From NCBI GenBank assembly GCA_951828585.1, contig OX639991.1, positions 1,582,576 through 1,646,575 of the forward strand: 64,000 nucleotides of DNA. Reading direction: 5' to 3'. Source of the stretch: Longimicrobiales bacterium (GTDB lineage: Bacteria > Gemmatimonadota > Gemmatimonadetes > Longimicrobiales > Gaopeijiaceae). Of the stretch, positions 17,556-27,117 are shown one piece after another. A program made the translations under genes and the position numbers. A model generated the notes under the pieces. It was not told the origin of the DNA and made no database searches. It saw only the letters and a list, made by a program, of their open reading frames with translations. The stretch's first letter is position 1; every line of letters begins with the position of its first letter.

Positions 17556-17891
17556 ATGAAGAACACCATGGAGATCGATGGCTACAAGGCCGTCATTCAG
17601 TTCGACCCCGACATCGACATGTTCCGGGGCGAGTTCGTTGGCCTGAACGGCGGAGCGGACTTCTACGCTCTCGACGTGGCGGGCCTCAGGAAGGAGGGGG
17701 CGGTGTCGCTCAAGGTGTTCCTCGAGATGTGCGAGGAGGACGGTGTCGAGCCGCGGAGGTGGTACTCGGGGAGATTCAATCTGCGTATCTCGCCGGAACT
17801 GCATGCGAGCGCGGCCGCCGCCGCCGCTGCCGAGGGGAAGAGCCTCAACCAATGGGTCGCCGGTACGCTGGGCGCGAAGGTTCTCCGTTGA
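17556..17891 (+). CDS. HicB-like antitoxin-family protein with C-terminal ribbon-helix-helix
   Basis: The ATG at 17556 has GGAG seven bases upstream. The 111-residue product has a HicB-type N-terminal fold (YKAVIQFDPDIDMFRGEFVG...), then a ribbon-helix-helix DNA-binding tail (FNLRISPELHASAAAAAAAE, then GKSLNQWV). This is the HicB/DUF1902-like type often annotated as a toxin-antitoxin component. No HicA gene is adjacent, so it may be an orphan regulator. The repeated GGTACC upstream could be its own operator. Confidence 0.85.
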   Translation: MKNTMEIDGYKAVIQFDPDIDMFRGEFVGLNGGADFYALDVAGLRKEGAVSLKVFLEMCEEDGVEPRRWYSGRFNLRISPELHASAAAAAAAEGKSLNQWVAGTLGAKVLR

Positions 17892-17905
17892 TCAAGTGGC
17901 GAAAA

Positions 17906-17978
17906 TGGTCGCTGCTGGACTCGAACCAGCGACCCCTACGATGTGAGCGTAGTGCTCTACCAACTGAGCTAAGCGACC
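17906..17978 (-). tRNA. tRNA-Val (CAC)
   Basis: The minus strand folds into a full cloverleaf: acceptor GGTCGCT/AGCGACC, D-arm TAGCTCAGTTGGTAGAGC, anticodon stem CTACG/CGTAG around loop CTCACAT (anticodon CAC), and T-arm GCTGG-TTCGAGT-CCAGC. CCA is not encoded, and a run of four T follows. It reads valine GTG codons. Confidence 0.95.
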
Positions 17979-17995
17979 GGGCCAGCACCTGCGAG

Positions 17996-18068
17996 TACCC
18001 CCACGGGGAATCGAACCCCGGTCTCCTGGCTGAGAACCAGGTATCCTAGTCCACTAGACGATGGGGGC
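17996..18068 (-). tRNA. tRNA-Glu (CTC)
   Basis: A full cloverleaf on the minus strand, 17 bases upstream of tRNA-Val. The acceptor GCCCCCA pairs with TGGGGGT, the loop TTCTCAG gives anticodon CTC, and the T-arm is CGGGG-TTCGATT-CCCCG. The anticodon stem CCAGG/CCAGG contains an A-A mismatch at the middle pair (29-41), where related tRNAs have A-T. CCA is not encoded. It reads glutamate GAG codons. Confidence 0.92.
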
Positions 18069-18171
18069 GTCTGCCCGCGTGGCGGTGGTTCCGGGCGGCC
18101 GGGAAGCCTCTCGGGTACCGCCAGCCCTGCGGGGGCGCGAAAGGTAAGGTAAGTTGCGGCCGCGCTCAAGC

Positions 18172-18267
18172 TGCTCCTCTCCCGGATCCGGCGTCGTTGA
18201 CCGAACATGATCCGAATGAGGACATTTCTACTTCGCCAAGGGAGGACATTTCCAAATCGGTACGACA
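18172..18267 (-). mobile_element. solo end of the ISNCY/IS1202-like element (remnant)
   Basis: These 96 bases match, with few differences, the reverse complement of the left end of the intact element at 53352-53449. They include the terminal TGTCG, the two GGACATTTC(T/C) repeats and the stretch up to the transposase ribosome site. No other part of the element is nearby. The remnant lies 35 bases upstream of the qhpG start and may affect its promoter. Confidence 0.75.
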
Positions 18268-18302
18268 CCGATTTCCGCGCCGATTCCCGTTGACCGGCAA
18301 CC

Positions 18303-19901
18303 GTGACCAAAGAACCGGAAGTTCTCATTCTGGGTGGTGGCCCCGCCGGGTCGGCGGCGGCCGGGTTGCTGGCGCGTTGGGGGGTTGAGGTGGTCGTGGT
18401 AGAGCGGTGGGCGGGTGGTGGAGGTGTGACCGGGGCGACGGGCGCCTCCGGCGTTGGAGAGGTCGAGCCGGACGGGGAGGCGCTGGCCGAATCGCTGCCT
18501 CCCAGCACGCGCAAGGTGCTGGCCGCGACGGGACTGCTGGGTGTGGTGGAGGCGGGGGGATTCCAGCCGAACGGGGGGAACACGGCGCTTTGGGGTGGTG
18601 AAGGGCGCCGCGACGATTTCGCTGGGGGTGCGACGGGGTTTCATGTGCTGCGTTCGCGGTTTGACGGGTTGCTGCGTGATGCGGTGGTGGGGGCGGGGGG
18701 GGAGATGGTGGGGGGCGTGGCGAGGTTGCCGGAAAGGGATGGTGAGGGGGAGGGGTGGGGGGTGGAGGTGGGGTTGGGTGGTGGGAATCGCGTGACGATG
18801 CGGCCGGGTTGGCTGCTCGACTGCACCGGGCGTGCCGGCCTGCTGGCTCGGCGTCACCGGATTCTGGAGACGGATGCGCCCACCCTGGCGGTGATCCGCC
18901 GGTACGAGAACTCGGCCGGGTGGCCGAACGTCGACGCGACCCACGCACTGGTGGAGAGCTTCGAACGCGGGTGGGCGTGGTCGGTCCCCACATCGGAACG
19001 GGAACGCCACGTCGCGGTCATGCTCGACCCGGAGCTGCACGCCGTCTTGGAGGGCGCCGTGGACCTCACGGCCGCATTCGAGGCCGAAATCGCCCACGCC
19101 TCGCTCATGCGCTCGATTACCACCCCGGCCCGGCCGGTCGGCCGCGCGTGGGCGGTCACCGCGTCCATGTACACCTCGTCCGCGTTCGCCGATGGCCGCG
19201 CGCTGCTCGTGGGGGACGCGGCCTCGTTCGTCGATCCGATGTCGTCTTACGGGGTGAAGAAGGCGCTGGCGTCGGGTTGGCTGGCGGCGGTGGTGGTGAA
19301 CACGGCGATTCGGACACCGGAGATGGCCGCGACGGCCGTTGACTTCTTCAACCGCAGGGAACAGGCGATGTACCGGGTGTTGCGGGGTGGCCTCGCGCCG
19401 CATGTGGCGGGGACGGGGGCGGAGGGAGATGCGTTCTGGGACCGTCGGGCCGAATGGCTGGCCGACCGGCCCGGATCCGCGGTTGACCCGCACGCACCGG
19501 ACGGTCCGAACGCGGAGGCCCTGCGCGATGATCCGGATGTGCGCGCCGCATTCCACGCGTTGCGCCTGGGCTCGGGACGCCTGCGCACAGGGCGCCGCGA
19601 GACGGCCGACCGTCCCCTCATCATCGGCAATCGGATCCGCATGGCCCCCGCCCTCGTCACCCCGCGATTCCCGGGCGGCGTCCGCTACTTCCGCGACATC
19701 GACCTGCTGCGGGTCACCCACCTGGCCCCCGGCTGCCACAACCCGGGTGCGCTTTACGAGTCCTATTCGGAGTGGGCCGCCCGCGAGGACATGCCTTCCG
19801 TTGACCTGGCCAACTTCATCGGCGTGGTCGCGCTGCTGGTGGCGGACGGGGTGTTGGTGCCGGGGGTGGGAGCCGGAACTGCCCCCGGGACATCCGCATG
19901 A
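18303..19901 (+). CDS. qhpG: FAD-dependent monooxygenase, QhpG-like (QHNDH maturation)
   Basis: A 532-residue flavoprotein with the N-terminal FAD motif GGGPAGSAAA (residues about 10-20) and the later motif GDAASFVDPMSSYGVKKAL, as in tryptophan halogenases and geranylgeranyl-reductase-like enzymes. In the QHNDH pathway, QhpG hydroxylates the precursor tryptophan of the gamma subunit on the way to cysteine tryptophylquinone. I assign this role because qhpA follows 111 bases downstream and qhpC/qhpD are in the same window. The family alone would only say flavin monooxygenase. The GTG start has a weak ribosome site and lies just after an IS remnant. Cytoplasmic. Confidence 0.82.
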   Translation: MTKEPEVLILGGGPAGSAAAGLLARWGVEVVVVERWAGGGGVTGATGASGVGEVEPDGEALAESLPPSTRKVLAATGLLGVVEAGGFQPNGGNTALWGGEGRRDDFAGGATGFHVLRSRFDGLLRDAVVGAGGEMVGGVARLPERDGEGEGWGVEVGLGGGNRVTMRPGWLLDCTGRAGLLARRHRILETDAPTLAVIRRYENSAGWPNVDATHALVESFERGWAWSVPTSERERHVAVMLDPELHAVLEGAVDLTAAFEAEIAHASLMRSITTPARPVGRAWAVTASMYTSSAFADGRALLVGDAASFVDPMSSYGVKKALASGWLAAVVVNTAIRTPEMAATAVDFFNRREQAMYRVLRGGLAPHVAGTGAEGDAFWDRRAEWLADRPGSAVDPHAPDGPNAEALRDDPDVRAAFHALRLGSGRLRTGRRETADRPLIIGNRIRMAPALVTPRFPGGVRYFRDIDLLRVTHLAPGCHNPGALYESYSEWAAREDMPSVDLANFIGVVALLVADGVLVPGVGAGTAPGTSA

Positions 19902-20012
19902 CGCTTGCATTGCACACTGGCGTGTCCCTCGCCCGCGTACTAAATCAAACCGTCTCATGAGAATGGCTTCCCACGAGCCACCCGACCCTCGAACAGGGAG
20001 CGAACCGGCCGG

Positions 20013-21740
20013 ATGAGATCCCTCGCAGCAGCCGCGGCCGCGGCACTTCTTCTCTCCGCCGCCCTCTCACCGGGCACCACCGCCCAGGAGCCGGAAAGGG
20101 ACGACAACGGCGCCGAAGGCATCCCCGTGACCGACCAGACGGTCATTGACGCTTGCCAACGCTGCCACGCCGTCGACGACGACGGTCTTATGTCCCGCGT
20201 CTCCTTCATGCGCAAGACGCCCGAGGGCTGGCAGCAGTCGATCCGGCGCATGGTCACGCTGAACGAGGCCGAACTGGACCCCGAGACGGCCCGCGCCATC
20301 GTGCGCTACCTCTCCGACAAGCACGGTGTTGCCCCCGAAGAGCTCAGGCCCGGCCGCTTCGAGGTCGAACGGCGCCTGATCGACTGGTCGTACGAGGCCG
20401 ACGAGGATGTCGAGGACACCTGCAGCCAGTGCCACTCGATGGGCCGGGTGATCACCCAGCGCCGCACCCGGGACGAGTGGAAGCTGCTGATGGCGATGCA
20501 CCGGGGGTACTATCCGCTCTCGGATACGCAGGGGTTCAGGCGGTTCGGGCCGCCGCGGCCGGGTGCGACCGATTCGCGCCACCCGATGGACAAGGCCGTG
20601 GCGCATCTGTCCGGTGTCTTCCCGCTGAAGACGGACGAATGGACCTCCTGGTCGGCGACGATGCGGCCGCCGCGAGTGGCGGGCACCTGGGCGCTCAAGG
20701 GGTATGAGCCGGGGATGGGACCGATTTACGGCACGGTCGAGATCGCCGCCGGGGCCGACGCGACCAGCTTCACGAGCACGGCGCGATACACTTACGCGCG
20801 CTCCGGCGAAGGGGTGGAGCGGAGCGGTCGCTCGATCGTGTACACGGGGTATCAGTGGCGCGGGCGGTCGTTCGAGGACGGGGACGACGAGACCGAGCTG
20901 CGCGAGGTGATGATGGTCGAGCGCGGCTGGGGCGAGATCAACGGCCGCTGGTTCGCGGGGGCGTACGACGAGTTCGGACCCGATGTTGCGCTGCTGCGTG
21001 CGGATGGGCCGGTGCTGCTTGGACTGCATCCCGTGTCGCTGAAGTCGGGGACGAGCGGGACGGTGACGGTGCATGGGGTGAACATGGGGGTGGGGTTGGG
21101 GGTGGGGGATGTGGACTTCGGGCCGGGGGTGGAGGTGGCGCGCGTGGTCAAGAGCGAGTCGCACATGTTGTCGGTGAAGGTGACGGCCAGTGAGGACGCG
21201 GTGCCCGGGGCGCGTGACGTGTTCCTGGCGGGCCGTCCCGTGCCCGGGCAGTTGACGGTCTACGAGAAGATCGACCGGATCGCGGTCACGCCCGAGTGGG
21301 GGATGGCGCGGCTGGGGGGCGGGGCGTTCCCGAAGGGCTACGTGCAGTTCGAGGCGGTCGCGTACAGCGATGGTCCCGACGGCAAGCCCGAGACGGGGGA
21401 CGATCTGGAGCTGGGCCATGTCGACGTTACGTGGTCGATGGAAGAGTACTCGGCCGTTTTTGACGACGACGACATCAAGTACGTGGGGTCGCTGGACGAG
21501 GATGGTCTCTTCATGCCCGCGCTGGATGGTCCCAATACGGATCGCACCGGTCAGCGCAACAACGTGGGGGATGTTTGGGTGGTGGGGACGTGGAGCGGGG
21601 CCGATGGGGAGGAGTTGCGGGGGCGGGCGCACTTGATTGTTACGGTGCCGCTGTACATGAGGTGGGAGCCATGGCGGGTGATGGAGTTGCCGGGGCGGCC
21701 GACTATTGGGGGGGACCGGGATAGAGGAGGGGCGCGGTAG
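20013..21740 (+). CDS. qhpA: quinohemoprotein amine dehydrogenase alpha subunit (diheme)
   Basis: A 575-residue secreted protein (signal peptide cleaved near GTTAQEP). Two CxxCH heme c motifs are present, CQRCH at 48-52 and CSQCH at 137-141, in the N-terminal diheme domain. Beta-rich domains follow, including an IPT/TIG-like segment around SLKSGTSGTVTVHGVNMGVG, as in the four-domain alpha subunit. In the periplasm the subunit passes electrons from the cysteine tryptophylquinone cofactor in the gamma subunit to a soluble acceptor. The length matches the family. The gene normally precedes qhpD, C and B; here three inverted ankyrin genes follow instead. Confidence 0.93.
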   Translation: MRSLAAAAAAALLLSAALSPGTTAQEPERDDNGAEGIPVTDQTVIDACQRCHAVDDDGLMSRVSFMRKTPEGWQQSIRRMVTLNEAELDPETARAIVRYLSDKHGVAPEELRPGRFEVERRLIDWSYEADEDVEDTCSQCHSMGRVITQRRTRDEWKLLMAMHRGYYPLSDTQGFRRFGPPRPGATDSRHPMDKAVAHLSGVFPLKTDEWTSWSATMRPPRVAGTWALKGYEPGMGPIYGTVEIAAGADATSFTSTARYTYARSGEGVERSGRSIVYTGYQWRGRSFEDGDDETELREVMMVERGWGEINGRWFAGAYDEFGPDVALLRADGPVLLGLHPVSLKSGTSGTVTVHGVNMGVGLGVGDVDFGPGVEVARVVKSESHMLSVKVTASEDAVPGARDVFLAGRPVPGQLTVYEKIDRIAVTPEWGMARLGGGAFPKGYVQFEAVAYSDGPDGKPETGDDLELGHVDVTWSMEEYSAVFDDDDIKYVGSLDEDGLFMPALDGPNTDRTGQRNNVGDVWVVGTWSGADGEELRGRAHLIVTVPLYMRWEPWRVMELPGRPTIGGDRDRGGAR

Positions 21741-21768
21741 TACCGTCTCCGAAAGGACGCGCCCTCAG

Positions 21769-24103
21769 CTACCGCTGACGCCCCGCCTGGCCGCGCCAAA
21801 GTGCCTCGCGCCTCCGCTGTACCTCGGGCAATCCCTGGAGCGACCGGTTCCCCAGTGCGTAGTCCAACGGCGTGTTTCCGTTCACGTCGCGTGCGTTGGG
21901 GTCGGCGCCCAGCCGCAGGAGCAGGGGGAAGACGGCGGGGTGCCACATGGCCGCATGGTGCAGCGCGGTGAGTCCGGATCCGTCCGTCAGCGTCAGGTCG
22001 GCACCGGCGAGCACCAGGGTCCACGACCGAAGCATTAAACTTGGTATACGGTGGCCGACCCCCGACATATCCCCCGCCGCGGCATACCGTCATAAGCAAC
22101 GGCGTCCGGTCGTTGACCCTGCCCCCGGAGGGAGGAACGTAACCGTCGGGATCCCGAGCATTCAGATCGGCCCCGGCGGCGATCAGCGCGGCCATGACTT
22201 CAGGACGGTGGTTGTACCAGGCGGCCGAGTGCATGGGTGTGTAGCCGTTGAGGTCGCGGGCTTTCACGTCGGCTCCGGCCGCGACCAGAAGCTCGATCAC
22301 TTCGGGATCCGAGGCGTAGGCGGCGGCTTCGTGCAAGGGCGTTCGGCCAGTCGGCGAACGGGCGTTCACGTCGGCACCGGCATCCAGAAGGGCTGCGGCG
22401 ACGGCTGGGTTGGGGTTCGCTCCCGCATAGTGCAGCGGGGAGTTGGCGGGCGCACGAAAACCCGCGCCGCCAGGTGCCTGGAGATCCGCGCCCGCCTCCA
22501 GCAAGGCCGCAACGACCTCCGGGTCGGGATTGGACTGTGAAGCCAGGTGCAGCGGGGTCCAGTTCCAACCGTAGTCGGTGCTGTAGCCGGTCGCCCACGC
22601 GTTGGCGTCGGCGCCGGCTTCGAGCAACGTCCGAACTACCCCCACCGTACCACCCCGCGCGGCGTGGTGAAGGGGTGCATATGTCCAGTGGTCGTCGGGT
22701 GCGTGCACATCCGCTCCGGCCTCCAGCAGAATGGAGACGACGGCAAGATCGCGGGTCCAAGTGACGGCATTGTCGAGCGCGTCCGCAATTGGGAACCGGT
22801 CGATGACGACTTGGGCGTCTGCCCCGCCCGCAATGCAGCCGGTTACGATATCGGCGCTGGCGAGGGCGAAGAAGCTCCGGGTGCCCCAGTGCTCGCACGC
22901 AAGCGGATCGGCGGTGTTGCCTGCACTGTCCCGGGCCGCCGGATCGGCCCCGAGTTGCAGCAGAGCGCGAACCGTCGCGGCGGCATCGCGGCGGACGGCG
23001 ATGTGGAGCGCCGTCTCTCCGGCATTGTTGCGCGCGTTGACGTCGGCGCCCGCTTCCAGCAGGGCATTGACGGGGGCTTCGCTGATCTCCCATCTGAAGC
23101 GCCAGCCCCTGCTGGTGGCAACGGCGTGGAGCAAGGGAGTGCCGGGACCGCCTCTGCCGGCTTCGATGTCCGCTCCGGCCTCCAGCAATGCGGTCAGGAC
23201 CTCCGCTCCCTCGTTGTCGACCGCAGTGTGCAGGGGTGTTGCCCCCGTGTTGTTCCGGGCGTTGACGTCCGCCCCGGCCTGCATCAGGAACGTTACGGCG
23301 GCTGGGTTCTCGACTCCCACGGCTTGGTGGAGCGGTGTGTTTCCGTCACTGTCGCGCGCGTTTATGTCTTCCCCCAGTCCGAGGCACCGTTCGAATTCGC
23401 CGATGAGCGCCAGCCGCGAGAAGGCCGACGTGTTCCAGTTTACGCAACTGGTCGGGTCGGCGGCCCGGCCGCGCTCGTCGCGAGCCAGCGGATCGGCACC
23501 GGACTGCAACAACTCGTCGACGATGGCACGCTGGTTGCCCCAAGCCGCGTGCAGGGGCGTGCCGCCCTCGTCGTCGCGTGCGTCCAGGTCCGCGCCAGCC
23601 GCCACCAATGCGGTGACGATGCCGGGGGTGGGGTTGTAGGCCGCGGCCGCGTGCAGTGGAGTGTACCGGCGACCATAGTCGCCTCGTCCGCCCCTGCCCA
23701 AGTGGACGTTGGGATCCGCCCCGGCCTCCGTGAGAACGCTGATGACGGCTGGGTCGGTCGCCGTGCGCGCCGCGCTGAAGACGACGGGTGCGAACCCGAC
23801 CGGAGCCTTCGGGTCCACACCACCCTGGAGGCATTCCCGCACGAGTTCCACCGAAGCCGATGCGAAGAAGTCCCGGTTGCGCCAATCGTCGCAGGTAAGC
23901 GGGGTGGGGGGTTCGGCCGGAGAGACGGGTGTGGCCGCGACGACTCCGGGAGCGTGCGTCCGGGATACGGAGTCGACCGCCGGGTTAGCCCCTTGACCAC
24001 CCGCGCCCGCCAGATCCGCCGCCTGCCCGCCCGCACAGGACGCAATGAAAAGGGTCACCAGCAATGTGGTCCCGACATTGAACGGTCTCATCACGATTCG
24101 CAT
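21769..24103 (-). pseudogene. secreted ankyrin-repeat lipoprotein 1, one frameshift near 22016
   Basis: The start at 24103 gives a lipoprotein signal (TLLVTLFIASCAGG). The mature protein has three blocks, each opening with a cap of the type CDDWxxRDFFxxA...VRECLQGG, followed by several ankyrin repeats (GADVNARxxxGxTPLHxA). Near 22012-22022 the frame is lost; skipping one base restores the last repeats (AGADLTLTDGSGLTALHHAA) and a natural stop at 21769. About 780 residues when joined. Secreted ankyrin proteins bind proteins; partners unknown. It is convergent with qhpA, 28 bases away. The break may be real or an assembly error. Confidence 0.8.
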
Positions 24104-24118
24104 GTCATCTTGAGATTA

Positions 24119-27029
24119 CTATTTGTCAAGCGGAGTTGACATTGTGACCCTCTTCCAGGGTCGCAGCGCCGCATTCTCCCGGGCGTAGTCCATGGGCGTC
24201 TTCCCCTCTGCGTCGCGCGCTTCCGGGTCGGCGCCCAGCCGCAGGAGCCGAAAAAAGACGAAGGGATATCGGATTGCTGCCCGGTGCAGCACGGTGCGCC
24301 CGTCCGGGCCGGTCAGCTCCAGGTCCGCGCCCGCGCGCACCGACGTCCGCGCCGGTCTCCAGCAGCACGGCGGCAACATCCGGATTCGGGTTCGAAGCCG
24401 CGCTGTGCAGGGGGGTCCGTCCTCCCCGGGATTGCAAGACAACCCCAATCCCCTCGTCGAATCGCCTCGGCCGGGCGTGCGGATCCGCACCTGCCTGAAG
24501 CAGGGCCCGTACGACCGCGGAAGTACCGCTTTCAGCGGCCTTGTGAAGAGGCGTGTAACGGAACCCGTCGCGTGCGTACACGTCCGCCCCTGCTTGCACC
24601 AGGGTGGTGACCACCGCGGGATCCCGCGCATGAACCAAAGCCAGGTGCAGGACCCTGGACCAGTTGCCGTCCTCCGAGCCGGGAGCGGGACGCGGGTCCG
24701 CGCCCGCCTCGAGGCAACCAGCCACGTCATCGACGCTGGCGACGGCGAAAAAGCTTGCGCTTTGCCAGTGCTCGCAGGCGGTCGGGTCGGCGAAGTTTCC
24801 AACAGCATCTTGCGCCGATGGATCCGCTCCGGCCTCCAACAGCCTGATCGCGGCGGCGGGTCGGTCCGCTTGCTGGGCCACGTGCAGCGGCGTTCGCCCG
24901 TCAGTCGTTCTCGCATCCACCTCCGCGCCTGCTTGCAACAGCGTGGTGATCCCCGCGGAGTTCCGCGCGCGGCCCGCAGCCATGTGCAGCGGGGTCTCGC
25001 CCAGGTGCGTGCGGGCATTCAAGTCCGCGCCGGCTTGCAGCAGCAACAGCATCATGGGTGGCGATCCCACCGCGTTGTGCAGGGGCGTCCGCCCTTGCGA
25101 GTTGGGCGCGTTCACGTACGCGCCTGCCGCCAATAGCGTCGTGGCAGCGATCTCGGCGCGTGCTGCGACGCCTCTGGCCACCAGATGCAGCGGGGTATTC
25201 GCGTCTCGGTCGCGCGTGTTCGGGTCCGCCCCCGCCTCCAGGAGAAGGGCGATCTTCTCGGGAGCGGCCCGCTCGCGGCGCCCCATTTCGGCCAGATACA
25301 ACAGCGGATCCCGATCGGAATAGATCGGCCTGTCGAGATGCACGCCGGTCTCCAGGCAGTCCTGCAAGCTCTCGGGAGGAGCTTCCTCCACTACAGTCGT
25401 GATGTCGCACGGGGGGTCGTCGATCCAGCCGACGTCCTGGAAACCAGGGTCGGCCCCGAGTTCGAGCAGCGTGCGTCCGACCGGCGGATTGACGTGGCGG
25501 CGGGCCACCTCGAGTGCGGTTGCGCCTTCGTTGTTGCGGGCCTCCCAATCGGCCCCGGCGTTGACCAGCAGGGACACCAGTGCCGTGTCGGCGCGCGTCG
25601 CTGCGAGGTGCAGGGGCGTGTCGCCTTCCGCGTTTCGTACGTGTGGGTTCGCGCCCGCCTCCAACAGCGCGGTCACGCGCAGTTTCGCGTCCTCTAGGAG
25701 TACCGCCTTGTGCAACGGAAACGAGCCGTCCGAGCTCCTGTTGTTGACTTCCGCTCCGGCGGCCGTCAAGAGCCGGATGACTTCGGGTTCGCCAAGCAGC
25801 GCTGCCACATCGAGGGGCGATCCACCCCTGTCCGTTGTCATGTTCGGATCGGCGCCCGCCTCCAGCAGGGCACTGACCAACGCGGCCCCGTGCTCTGCGG
25901 CCCTGTACAGCGGCGTGTCTCCCCACCGGCCGCGGGCGTTGGGATCCGCACCGGCCTCCAGCAACTGCATGGCCAGTTCTGTCGCTTTTTCGGGAGCGGA
26001 AAGGAGTAGCCACGCGGCCCGCAACAATGGGGTATGGCCACGCGAGTCCGCCGCTTCGAGTTCCGCACCGGCTTCCAAGAAAGCGGACACGGTGGCCGGG
26101 TTGCGGCTCGCCAGCGCCGAGTGGAGTGGGGTGGTTCCTGCATCGTTGCGTGCGTTCACCTCGGCTCCAGCCTCCAGCAGCAACGCGGTCACGGCCGAAT
26201 CGGTCGCGGCAACGTGATGAAGGACGGTGTTGCCCTCCTGATTGCGCGCGTGCAGGTCCGCGCCCTCTTCCAGGCATCGCGCGAAGTCCGCGGGGACCGC
26301 GAGGCGAACGAAGATGGCGGACTGCCAGTTGCCGCAGTGGGTGGGGTCGGCGATCCGGCCGAGATCGTTGCGCGCGAGACCGTCGGCCCCCAACTGCAGC
26401 AATTGGCGCATCATTCCTGCGCCATTCGCGGTGATGTAGCCGTTGTATTCGGACCAGGTCAGGTGCAGGGGCGTGTTGCCGAGGGGACCCCGGACATCGG
26501 GGTCGGCACCGGCCTCCACAAGGGCGACGACGACATCCGGGTTTCGGTTGTACGTCGCCGCCAAATGCAGCGGGGCGACGGCGTCCCGGTCTTGCGCGTT
26601 CGGGTCCACGCCGATCTCCACCAGCGACGTGACGATAGCGGCGTTGGTGTTCTGGCCCGCGGCCTCGTGCAGGGGAGTGAGGCCACCCCATTCCCGGATG
26701 TTCGCGTCCGCTCCGGCGGTGACCAGCAGGGGAATGACGGTCGGGTGGGGAGTCACTCCCGCCGCCATGAAGAGGGGGGGAAGGGGGTGGAGGCCCGGGG
26801 GACCGTTGGGGTCGGCGCCGGTTTGCAGGCATTCGCGCACGTCCTGCGGCGAGGCTGTGCGGAAGAAGTCGCGGGAGCCCCAGTCGTCGCAGGTGGGGTG
26901 GGTGGGGGTGTCTGCCGGGGACGTGTTCGCGCCGGTCGAGTTCGCCCCGGGACCACCAGCGCAGGCTGCGGCGAAGAGGGCCGCCAGTGAGGTGGTGGCG
27001 GTGGCTAACGGTCTCACAACGTTCCTCAT
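24119..27029 (-). pseudogene. secreted ankyrin-repeat lipoprotein 2, frameshift near 24335
   Basis: The start at 27029 follows ankyrin gene 1's pattern (MRNVVRPLA..., lipobox FAAACAGG). Four Cys-capped blocks are seen, opening at CDDWGSRDFF, CGNWQSAIF, CDITTVVEE and CEHWQSASFF, each followed by ankyrin repeats. Near 24325-24345 the frame breaks at a GAD motif between two repeats; the downstream frame resumes as AGADLELTGPDGRTVLHRAA and ends MSTPLDK at 24119. A repeat may have been lost by slippage between repeats. Roughly 970 residues. It is a tandem paralogue of the two neighbouring genes, and its last codons contain the palindrome that precedes ankyrin gene 1. Confidence 0.8.
24124..24141. 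promoter_or_regulatory. palindrome upstream of ankyrin gene 1
   Basis: TGTCAA-GCGGAG-TTGACA, an inverted repeat with perfect six-base arms, lies 21 bases upstream of the ATG at 24103 and inside the last codons of ankyrin gene 2. The identical element lies 21 bases upstream of ankyrin gene 2. Constant sequence and spacing suggest an operator or a promoter part. Confidence 0.5.
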
Positions 27030-27049
27030 GTCAACTACCGTATACTTTT

Positions 27050-27067
27050 TGTCAAGCGGAGTTGACA
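27050..27067. promoter_or_regulatory. palindrome upstream of ankyrin gene 2
   Basis: A second identical copy of TGTCAA-GCGGAG-TTGACA, again 21 bases upstream of its gene's ATG (27029). Here it lies between ankyrin genes 3 and 2, not in coding sequence. No copy is visible upstream of ankyrin gene 3. Confidence 0.5.
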
Positions 27068-27117
27068 TTCCGTCTTCCTCAATCGCTTGAAGTCGGCGTT
27101 TCTCTCTCGTGCTCGGG

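Noticed and set aside
18228-19958. A 576-codon minus-strand open frame opposite qhpG
   Set aside because: Antisense of a clear flavoprotein gene; Arg/His/Pro-rich composition only.
20067-21632. A 521-codon minus-strand open frame opposite qhpA
   Set aside because: Antisense shadow of the diheme subunit; no motif and no ribosome site.
22547-24139. Plus-strand open frames of several hundred codons across the ankyrin genes
   Set aside because: Periodic shadows of the ankyrin repeats; the minus strand has signal peptides, caps and proper repeats.
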